DNA of 11,401 nucleotides from assembly GCA_017577925.1 (NCBI GenBank), contig PKQU01000044.1:1-11401 (forward strand), written 5' to 3'. Every line of letters begins with the position of its first letter. Position 1 is the stretch's first letter. The stretch comes from Bacillota bacterium. Lineage in GTDB: Bacteria; Bacillota; Bacilli; Calditerricolales; Calditerricolaceae. Under the pieces are notes generated by a model. It was not told the origin of the DNA, made no database searches, and saw only the letters and a list, made by a program, of their open reading frames with translations. Shown here piece by piece: positions 1 through 5,321 of the stretch. A program made the position numbers and the translations under genes.

Positions 1-300
1 GGCCTCCAGCATCCCCTCGATGGCGCCGTTCACCAGCTTTTCGTCCGCCACCGGCTCGAGGTAGTGGCGCTGGATGAGGCGATAGGTTTGCACGATCTTG
101 CCAAAGGAGGATGGCAGCCCGTCCCCGTTCGACGACGCTTGTCCCACACCCGACAGCGTCAAGAGGTTCGCCTCATCGTTCGGGGAGGAAAACAGGCGCG
201 TCACCGCCTGCACGCCGTCAACGGCCACCAGCGTCAGGGTGCTCGACAACACGGCGGTACCCAGCACCAGTGCCACCACCGTTCGGCCATTCCACCTCAC
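1..300 (-). CDS. ctpB: S41 family C-terminal processing peptidase, N-terminal 100 residues (CtpB-like)
   Basis: The gene starts at a GTG codon and runs off the left edge, so only 100 residues are visible. An AAGGGGGTGA ribosome-binding site lies 5 bases upstream of the GTG and decides the start. A hydrophobic signal anchor covers about residues 7-27. A low-complexity spacer follows, then the family's N-terminal helical region at about residues 66-100, with FGKIVQTYRLIQ followed by EPVADEKLVNGAIEGMLEA. That block is typical of CtpA/CtpB proteases just before the LDPHS segment. The PDZ and Ser-Lys catalytic domains lie outside the window. It is last in the ftsE-ftsX-M23 series, 109 bp after the M23 gene, and ctpB also lies downstream of ftsX in Bacillus subtilis. 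CtpB there is an exported serine protease that cleaves regulatory proteins during sporulation. That role here is inferred from family and position only. Confidence 0.85.
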   Translation of the reverse strand, partial: MRWNGRTVVALVLGTAVLSSTLTLVAVDGVQAVTRLFSSPNDEANLLTLSGVGQASSNGDGLPSSFGKIVQTYRLIQRHYLEPVADEKLVNGAIEGMLEA

Positions 301-409
301 GCCGCTCACCCCCTTCCCGTTTCCGCCCCCTCGCTTCCCATCTCTATGCCCGTTACCCTCGCCTTACCACATGCGGTTTGGCGCGCTGCGGATCCGGTTT
401 ACGCTGCGC

Positions 410-1657
410 TTATCGCAAGTAGTTCATCGGATTGACCGCCTGCTGGTTCTTGTACACCGTAAAATGCAAGTGCGGACCCGTGGAACGCCCGGTCGAACCG
501 ACCAACGCGATCTTCTGCCCGCGCCGCACATGCTGTCCCACGCTGACGAGAATGCCGCCTTCCTTGATGTGGCCGTACAGCGTCCACAGGCCACCGCCGT
601 GGTCGATGATCACGGTGTTGCCGTAGCCGCGCATGTACTCCGCGACGATCACCTCGCCGTCTGCCGCGGCCACAATCGGCGTCCCTTCCGATGCCGGGAT
701 GTCGATACCGTTGTGCAGGCTCCGTTTCCCCGTAATCGGATGCACGCGATAGCCAAACCCCGACGAAATGCTGTGGGCCGACGGCACCGGCCAGGCCAAC
801 GCTCCGCCGCCTGTGTAGACGGGGCTATGGCCCGATCCGCCCGAAGCGCCCGATCCACCCGAGGACCGGCTGCGCTTGGGTTGCTGCTGTTCAAGCAGCC
901 GCTCCAGCTCCCGTTTCTTGGCCAAGTACTCGGCGGCGCGCTGAAGCGCCAGTTGCTCCTCCTCTTCCTTGATTTCCGCGATTTCCTCTTCCTTTTTCTG
1001 CAGCATGTGCACCGTCTTTTGCTTTTCCTGCCGGACGGCCACCAGTTGGGCCTTTTCCCGCTCCACTTCGGCAACGAGCGCGCTGAGCTTTTTCAGGTCG
1101 CCTTCCAACTTCGTCTTTAGCGCGGCGATGGCATCGCGGTCGCGCTTCTGCTCTTCCAGCAGCTTGGCATCCTGCTCGGCGATCAGCGTCAGCGAGCGCA
1201 GGCGATCGAGAAAGTCGGCAAAACTCTCCGCGCTAAACAGCACTTCCAAGTACGAAACATCGCTGTTTTGATACATCAGGCGCAACCGGGTGCGGAGAAG
1301 CTTGTCCCGTTCGGCAACGCGCCGTTCCGCCTCTTCCAGTTGCCGCGCGGTCCGGTTTAATTCGGCTTCCTTTCCGGCAATCTCCCGTTCCAGCTTCGCA
1401 ATGCGCGACTGGACTTCTTCCACCTTCAGGTCGAGGTACATGATGTCGCGACGAAGTTGCTGTTGTTGCGCGTGGATTTGCTGAAGCTGTCGATCCGCCT
1501 GCTGTGCCCGCTGCGCCGCCGCCTTCTGCTCCTCGCGAATGCGGGCGATCTCGCGTTTGAGCTTGCTGACCTGACTTTCGGCCCCGCCCAGCTGCGGGAA
1601 CAGCGTCGCCGCCATCACCGCCGCCGCAAGCACGGCGGACCCCCATGCTTTGCGCAT
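410..1657 (-). CDS. Secreted coiled-coil M23 peptidoglycan metallopeptidase (EnvC-like), FtsEX-linked
   Basis: This 415-residue exported cell-wall hydrolase begins with a signal peptide of about 26 residues (hydrophobic core at 7-20, probable cut after GGA). A long Glu/Lys/Gln-rich coiled coil covers about 28-258. A Gly/Ser linker (about 262-286) joins it to a C-terminal M23/LytM domain (about 288-415). The M23 residues are all present: H315 and D319 of HxxxD, H363 in YGH, and H396/H398 in HLHF. By analogy with LytM, H315, D319 and H398 should bind zinc, so the enzyme is probably an active endopeptidase. E. coli EnvC, by contrast, is degenerate and only activates amidases. The ATG follows a GGGAGGGGG ribosome-binding site. 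The gene starts 72 bp after ftsX ends. The coiled coil plus the ftsX neighbour suggest that FtsEX controls it, as it does CwlO, PcsB and EnvC elsewhere. The exact bond cleaved cannot be told. Confidence 0.9.
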   Translation of the reverse strand: MRKAWGSAVLAAAVMAATLFPQLGGAESQVSKLKREIARIREEQKAAAQRAQQADRQLQQIHAQQQQLRRDIMYLDLKVEEVQSRIAKLEREIAGKEAELNRTARQLEEAERRVAERDKLLRTRLRLMYQNSDVSYLEVLFSAESFADFLDRLRSLTLIAEQDAKLLEEQKRDRDAIAALKTKLEGDLKKLSALVAEVEREKAQLVAVRQEKQKTVHMLQKKEEEIAEIKEEEEQLALQRAAEYLAKKRELERLLEQQQPKRSRSSGGSGASGGSGHSPVYTGGGALAWPVPSAHSISSGFGYRVHPITGKRSLHNGIDIPASEGTPIVAAADGEVIVAEYMRGYGNTVIIDHGGGLWTLYGHIKEGGILVSVGQHVRRGQKIALVGSTGRSTGPHLHFTVYKNQQAVNPMNYLR

Positions 1658-1729
1658 CCCGTGTTCCCCCTCCCGACACGTTGGTGTGTGTTTCTCCGCG
1701 TGCGTTTCGGGTGTGGCGTTTTCCGTCTC

Positions 1730-2623
1730 CTATACCTTCAGGAAGCGACGCATCGAAATCAGGCTGCCCCACATCCCAATCAGCATGCCGATGACCACGA
1801 GCAACAGGGAAACCTGTGCCATCAGTGGTGTGACGGGTAACAAATCGAGGAAGAAGAGCGACAAGTCTTGCCGCACCATGTCGAGAAGCGCGTGATACCC
1901 CACCCACAGCACGGCGATGGGCAGCAGGGCGCCCAGGAACCCCAGAAGCATGCCCTCGATGAAGAAGGGCCAGCGAATGAACCAGTTGGTGGCGCCCACC
2001 AGTTTCATAATCTCGATCTCGCGCCGGCGCGCAAAAATGGTAATTTTGATCGTGTTCGAGATGAGGAACATGGCCGTAAACGCCAGGCCGACAATGAACA
2101 CCAGCCCGACATTGCGCACCATGCGTGTGAAATCAAAGAATTTTTCCACCCATCCCTTGCCGTATTGTACCTCATCCACGTGGGGAATCTGGCGAATCTT
2201 CTCGGCCACCTGCGGTGTCTGGTGCGGATCATAGGTTTTCACGTCGAAGCGGTCCTGCAAGGGGTTCTGTTTTTCCAACCCTTCCAGCAGCTCCGCTTTG
2301 TCCCCTAGGCGCTTTTTCAGTTCCTCCATCCCCTGATCCTTGGAGACATACACGACCGACTTGATGCCCGACTGGTTACGCAACGCCGTTTCCACCGCCT
2401 TCACCTGCTCCGGCTTGGCGTCGGGCGTGAGGTAGACCTTGATTTCCACCTGGCTTTCCACGTGCGCCATGAAATGGTTGACGTTCATTGCCAGGATGAG
2501 AAAAACGCCGAGCAGAAACAGGGTGACGGCCACCGCGCTGACCGAGGCAAAGGTCATCCAGCCGTTGCGGCCGATGTTCTTGACCCCTTCGCGCAGATGA
2601 CGGCGGAAGGTTCTAAGTTTCAT
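1730..2623 (-). CDS. ftsX: Cell-division ABC transporter-like permease FtsX
   Basis: This 297-residue membrane protein partners the ATPase FtsE. It uses ATP-driven movement to switch on extracellular peptidoglycan hydrolases rather than to transport a solute. It shows the usual FtsX plan: a cytoplasmic N-terminus with RRHLREGVKNIGRNGWMT, a first membrane segment at about 24-46, an extracellular domain at about 47-168, and three further membrane segments at about 171-193, 217-243 and 264-288. The family motif RRREIEIMKLVGAT lies at 199-212 between segments two and three. The start chosen is the ATG that gives MKLRTFRRH, because an in-frame extension 18 residues upstream lies entirely within the ftsE coding sequence and does not look like FtsX. 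A GGGGGG stretch inside the ftsE end serves as ribosome-binding site. The gene overlaps ftsE by 11 bp, which points to translational coupling. Confidence 0.95.
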   Translation of the reverse strand: MKLRTFRRHLREGVKNIGRNGWMTFASVSAVAVTLFLLGVFLILAMNVNHFMAHVESQVEIKVYLTPDAKPEQVKAVETALRNQSGIKSVVYVSKDQGMEELKKRLGDKAELLEGLEKQNPLQDRFDVKTYDPHQTPQVAEKIRQIPHVDEVQYGKGWVEKFFDFTRMVRNVGLVFIVGLAFTAMFLISNTIKITIFARRREIEIMKLVGATNWFIRWPFFIEGMLLGFLGALLPIAVLWVGYHALLDMVRQDLSLFFLDLLPVTPLMAQVSLLLVVIGMLIGMWGSLISMRRFLKV

Positions 2624-3299
2624 AGCCGTATTCCCCCCGCTGTTCATCGCGCACGATTTCTCCGTTTTCGATGGCAATCACCCGTTTGCGCATCGTGTTC
2701 ACGATTTCGCGGTTGTGCGTGGCCATCACCACCGTCGTGCCACGATTGTTGATTTCCTCCAACAGGTGCATAATGCCCCACGACGTTTCGGGGTCCAGAT
2801 TCCCTGTCGGCTCATCGGCAAGGAGCACGCTGGGACGGTTGACGAGGGCGCGGGCAATGGCCACGCGCTGCTGCTCGCCGCCCGAAAGCTCATCCGGGTA
2901 CACGTCGGCCTTGTGCGAAAGTTTCACCAACTCCAGCACTTCCTTGACCCGCTGCCGAATCTGCTTGCTGGGAGCCTCCACCACTTCCATGGCAAAGGCC
3001 ACGTTTTCGTGCACCGTCAACTTGGGAAGCAGCTTGAAATCCTGGAACACAACCCCGATGTTCCGCCGCAGGTACGGGATGCGGCGCTCCCGCAGCGCTT
3101 CCAGGTTGATGCCGTTGACAAAAATTTGGCCTTTGGTCGGCCGCTCTTCTCGGTACATCAGCTTGATGAACGTCGACTTGCCGGCGCCGCTGGGCCCGAC
3201 AACGTAGACGAATTCCCCTTTCTTGATCCGGACCGTGATCCCGCGAAGGGCGTGGGTGCCGTTAGGATAGGTCTTCCACACGTCGATCATCTCGATCAA
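2613..3299 (-). CDS. ftsE: Cell-division ATP-binding protein FtsE
   Basis: This 228-residue ABC ATPase is the cytoplasmic motor of the FtsEX complex. All nucleotide-binding elements are present: Walker A GPSGAGKST (35-43), Q-loop Gln86, signature LSGGEQ (138-143), Walker B VLLADEP (158-164) and switch His195. The start is taken as a TTG that gives MIEMIDVWKTYPNG, because a good AAGGTGGG ribosome-binding site lies about 8 bases upstream and the resulting N-terminus and length match known FtsE proteins. A TTG 13 codons further upstream has no ribosome-binding site. An ATG three codons downstream would remove conserved residues. It is the first gene of the ftsE-ftsX-M23-ctpB series. Its promoter is proposed at about 3449-3477, giving a leader of roughly 140 bases. 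ftsX begins inside its last codons. Confidence 0.95.
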   Translation of the reverse strand: MIEMIDVWKTYPNGTHALRGITVRIKKGEFVYVVGPSGAGKSTFIKLMYREERPTKGQIFVNGINLEALRERRIPYLRRNIGVVFQDFKLLPKLTVHENVAFAMEVVEAPSKQIRQRVKEVLELVKLSHKADVYPDELSGGEQQRVAIARALVNRPSVLLADEPTGNLDPETSWGIMHLLEEINNRGTTVVMATHNREIVNTMRKRVIAIENGEIVRDEQRGEYGYET

Positions 3300-3448
3300 G
3301 GCCGATCCCACCTTCGCGCAGAGTTCGCCGACGATCAATTTCGTTTTCTCGACACGTTGCGCGTCGCTTCCTCTTCTTCACGGCCGAACGTCGGCGACTT
3401 CGAAAAAAGACGAAAAGGCTCGCCGGCGCGCGATTGACACCGAAATTG

Positions 3449-3477
3449 ATTATACCATCTCAATTCTGAACAGTTGA
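3449..3477 (-). promoter_or_regulatory. Probable sigma-A promoter of ftsE with extended -10
   Basis: On the minus strand a perfect TATAAT (3454-3449) is preceded by TG at 3457-3456, forming the extended -10 TGGTATAAT. At a 17-bp spacer the -35 hexamer is TCAACT (3477-3472), a poor match to TTGACA. The extended -10 could make up for this. The same hexamer is repeated 11 bp further upstream at 3488-3483. The sequence elements are seen directly; promoter activity is inferred. Confidence 0.6.
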
Positions 3478-3564
3478 CCCCAAGTTGATGAAATTTGTGT
3501 GAAAAAATCCTTTACAATTTAGTTTTATTAAGTATTTCGTGTAAAATTATTACATAGAAAGGAC

Positions 3565-3598
3565 AAAAAAGGAATCCCTGCTCCCCCACATCATTCCT
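3565..3598 (-). terminator. Possible rho-independent terminator after pncA
   Basis: Reading the minus strand, AGGAAT and ATTCCT form a 6-bp stem around a 17-base purine-rich loop, followed directly by a run of Ts. It begins 8 bases after the pncA stop codon. The U-run and position favour a terminator, but the stem is short and AT-rich, so it may be weak. Confidence 0.5.
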
Positions 3599-3605
3599 GA
3601 ACGGA

Positions 3606-4154
3606 TTACAGAATTCGGGCCGCCAGGATGTCACGCATGTACCGCAAGCCCTGCTCGTGGGTGGTGTCGTCAAAGCTGGCCACGCCGTCGCGGTACACCA
3701 CCGTCGGGATCTGCCGGTACCAGGCGTCGGCCACCGTCTGCTGGACGCAGATGTGGGTGCAGACACCGACGACGTGCAGCTCCTCAACCCCCGCCTGCTT
3801 CAGGATGTACTCCAGTCCCGTGTTGTAGAAGGCACTGTAGCGTTGTTTCGGCAGCTTGATCGTCTGCAGGTCGTCGGGGTGCACCAGCGCCTCCAGCTCG
3901 TCTACCAGCTCCGCGCCTTCCGTCCCGGCAATGCAATGGGGCGGAAACGGCCCGCCGTTTGTCGTGAATTCCGGGTCGTCTTCTCGGTGGTTGTCCATGG
4001 CGAACACGACGAGGTCACCGGCGGCCTGGAACTGGCGCACCTTGTCGACGATGAACGGGATGATGGCCTGGGCCGGTTTCCCGCATGTCAGCTTGCCCTC
4101 ATCGAGGACGAAGTCCTTCACCATATCCACCACGACAAGGGCCCGCTTGGGCAT
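3606..4154 (-). CDS. pncA: Nicotinamidase / isochorismatase-family cysteine hydrolase (PncA)
   Basis: This 182-residue cytoplasmic enzyme should deaminate nicotinamide to nicotinate in the NAD salvage pathway. The catalytic triad of the family is visible: Asp10 in VVVDMVKDF, Lys103 in LPKQRYSAF and Cys136 in GVCTHICV. The Val131-Cys132 pair occupies the usual cis-peptide position. Probable metal ligands are Asp54 and His56 (DNH) and His73 (PPHC). The GKLTCG, GTEGAEL and YSAFYNT segments resemble Bacillus nicotinamidase more than isochorismatases, but substrate choice within this superfamily is hard to read from sequence. The ATG is chosen because GGGAGGTGG lies about 7 bases upstream; an in-frame extension of 20 residues has no family similarity. 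It follows the SRAP gene by 81 bp with no clear terminator between, so the two may be co-transcribed. No other NAD gene is in the window. Confidence 0.85.
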   Translation of the reverse strand: MPKRALVVVDMVKDFVLDEGKLTCGKPAQAIIPFIVDKVRQFQAAGDLVVFAMDNHREDDPEFTTNGGPFPPHCIAGTEGAELVDELEALVHPDDLQTIKLPKQRYSAFYNTGLEYILKQAGVEELHVVGVCTHICVQQTVADAWYRQIPTVVYRDGVASFDDTTHEQGLRYMRDILAARIL

Positions 4155-4235
4155 CGGCACCCACCTCCCTGGACGCTCTACCTTCAGTGTGCCGAAGCCA
4201 CGCCGGTTTCGCAAGTCGCCCGCCGCCTGCTGCTT

Positions 4236-4967
4236 CTATGGCAAGGGATCGTTCGCGGGTTCTCCGGCGTCCGCCGCCACCGGACGCGCCGTCCCGTCGG
4301 GCGCAGGAAGCGGCGCGGCGCAGTCTGGTGCGTCGTAGCGCGCGTTGTTGACGCGCGTGCTCACGGGGTAGCACACGAGTTCCTCCGACGGATAGGGACG
4401 GAGCAAGTCCTGCAGCCGTTCCACATCGGCCACCGTGCGATCCAGCCACAGCGCTTCCCCTTCCGGCGGGAGAATCACCGGCATGCGCGGATGGACCGGC
4501 GCGGTGAGGGCGTTGGCCCGCGTGGTCAAGATGGCGCAGCCGGTATAGGTCGTCCCGTCGGCCCCCTGCCACTTCTCCCACAGCCCGGCAAAGGCAAAGG
4601 GCTGTCCGTCGCGGCGCCGCACGCAGTACGGCTGCTTGCGCCCGCCTTCTGCCGACCACTCGTAGTAGCCGTCGGCCACGATCAGGCACCGGCGCGTCAA
4701 AAACGCGCGGCGAAACGCCGGCTTTTCCGCCGCTGTCTCTGCGCGGGCGTTAATCAGCTGGTGACGGGCCGTCGGCGCCTCGGCCCACGGCGGAACGAGT
4801 CCCCACCGCACAAACCCGGCCCGTCGCCGCTTCCCATCATGGACGATTACCAGAACCGGCTGCCCCGGCGCGATGTTGTACCGCGGCGCCAGTTCCTCTG
4901 GCACCGCCGCATCGAACCGCTCCCGGAGTGTCTTCGGATCCGTCTGCAGCAGGAAGCGTCCGCACAT
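4236..4967 (-). CDS. SRAP-domain abasic-site DNA-protein crosslink protein (YedK/HMCES family)
   Basis: This 243-residue protein belongs to the SOS-response-associated peptidase family. These proteins bind abasic sites in single-stranded DNA and protect them by a thiazolidine crosslink to the N-terminal cysteine. After Met removal the N-terminus is Cys2 of MCGRF, as required. Other family residues present are Asn31 in RYNIAPGQ, the WGLVPPWA loop (55-62), NARAE (73-77), Glu103 in GYYEW and His159 in HPRMPVIL. The core ends near residue 212; an Ala/Pro-rich tail of about 30 residues follows and looks disordered. The ATG has an AAGGGGGAG ribosome-binding site 6 bases upstream, and the Cys2 requirement fixes this start firmly. 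A 7-bp hairpin covers part of that site. I see no convincing LexA box upstream, and no DNA-repair gene is adjacent. pncA follows after 81 bp. Confidence 0.92.
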   Translation of the reverse strand: MCGRFLLQTDPKTLRERFDAAVPEELAPRYNIAPGQPVLVIVHDGKRRRAGFVRWGLVPPWAEAPTARHQLINARAETAAEKPAFRRAFLTRRCLIVADGYYEWSAEGGRKQPYCVRRRDGQPFAFAGLWEKWQGADGTTYTGCAILTTRANALTAPVHPRMPVILPPEGEALWLDRTVADVERLQDLLRPYPSEELVCYPVSTRVNNARYDAPDCAAPLPAPDGTARPVAADAGEPANDPLP

Positions 4968-4978
4968 CTTCGTCTCCC

Positions 4979-4995
4979 CCTTCGCCCCGCGAAGG
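4979..4995 (-). promoter_or_regulatory. Hairpin overlapping the SRAP gene ribosome-binding site
   Basis: On the minus strand CCTTCGC-GGG-GCGAAGG forms a perfect 7-bp stem with a 3-base loop. Its second arm contains the first part of the ribosome-binding site AAGGGGGAG, and the ATG starts 11 bases after the hairpin. Such a stem could limit ribosome access. The pairing is seen in the sequence; any regulatory effect is inference. Confidence 0.4.
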
Positions 4996-5008
4996 CCATT
5001 CTGCTTCC

Positions 5009-5014
5009 ATTTTA
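5009..5014 (-). promoter_or_regulatory. Weak candidate -10 element upstream of the SRAP gene
   Basis: A minus-strand TAAAAT within the only AT-rich patch between the methyltransferase remnant and the SRAP gene could be a -10 box about 40 bases from the ATG. No recognisable -35 hexamer lies 16-18 bp upstream and there is no extended TG, so this is a tentative call. Confidence 0.25.
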
Positions 5015-5064
5015 TCGATTTTAATGCCCCCGCTCTCCCTCTTTCCGGTTCCGCACCCTGCGGG

Positions 5065-5277
5065 TCACGGATGTGTTGCCGCCAGGAGCACCCGTTTGAA
5101 CCCGTAGAAGACCGGCGTTTCCGGAAAGCGCGTCCGCAGCCGTTTCCGGTAGCGGGCGAGAAACGCGCTGTGCAGATCCGAAGGAAGGGTTTTCAGGTAG
5201 GGGATCCGTGCCGTACCCGTGCTCCATTCGACCCGCGCGTCGACATTCGCGAGGACAAAGGTTTCACGCAAATGCAA
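5065..5277 (-). pseudogene. C-terminal remnant of a Tam-like SAM-dependent methyltransferase
   Basis: The roughly 70 codons ending at the TGA resemble the tail of trans-aconitate 2-methyltransferase-like class I methyltransferases. ARVEWSTGTARIPYLKTLP matches the family pattern of an E/D-W-x-x-x-T-G/A-x-R-P-x-L-x-x-L segment. It is followed by SAFLARYRKRLRTRFP and by VFYGFKRVLLAA, the usual last strand. The N-terminal Rossmann domain with the SAM-binding GxGxG motif is absent. Going upstream in frame, the similarity stops at about 5277, just before the hairpin after argH, and further upstream the frame enters argH itself. No ribosome-binding site precedes a possible TTG at 5277. It is therefore read as the leftover of a gene whose 5' part was deleted. 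Family assignment is from memory of the motif, so it is moderately sure. A short expressed protein is possible but unlikely. Confidence 0.6.
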
Positions 5278-5283
5278 AGGGAC

Positions 5284-5315
5284 GGCCCGGGCATGCCCTC
5301 CGGCACGCCCGGGCC
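5284..5315 (-). terminator. Strong GC hairpin downstream of argH
   Basis: Starting 6 bases after the argH stop, GGCCCGGGCGTGCC pairs with GGCATGCCCGGGCC through a 4-base GGAG loop. This gives a 14-bp stem with one G-U pair. The downstream bases are GTCCCTTTGC, not a proper U-run, so it may act as an imperfect terminator or as a 3'-end stabiliser for the argGH message. Confidence 0.55.
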
Positions 5316-5321
5316 CGCCGG

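Larger units (their letters stand above)
3300..3605. other. Intergenic region between pncA and ftsE
   Basis: About 306 bp separate the pncA stop from the ftsE start. The half next to pncA (about 3440-3600) is markedly AT-rich compared with the rest of the window. It holds a probable pncA terminator, the dyad TGTAA-AATTA-TTACA (3540-3554), the tandem TCAACT hexamers and the ftsE -10 box. The other half (about 3300-3440) would be the ftsE leader. It contains oligo-T stretches but no convincing hairpin or riboswitch, and I see no small gene in it. Confidence 0.7.

Noticed and set aside
955..1000. Polypyrimidine-rich stretch on the plus strand
   Set aside because: It is simply the reverse of Glu/Lys codons in the coiled-coil region of the M23 protein.
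98..1120. Long plus-strand open frame opposite the ctpB and M23 genes
   Set aside because: It lies antisense to the well-supported M23 gene, its translation is Arg/Pro/His/Leu-rich without any family motif, and it has no ribosome-binding site. It is a high-GC shadow frame.
3434..3439. Perfect TTGACA on the plus strand near ftsE
   Set aside because: No -10 hexamer lies 16-18 bp downstream and no plus-strand gene follows, so it is not called as a promoter.
3657..5024. Plus-strand 455-codon open frame across pncA and the SRAP gene
   Set aside because: It is antisense to two genes with complete catalytic motifs and shows no recognisable domain, so it is a GC-driven shadow.
5021..5227. 68-codon minus-strand frame overlapping the methyltransferase remnant
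   Set aside because: It is a different frame from the one with methyltransferase similarity and has no motif or convincing ribosome-binding site.
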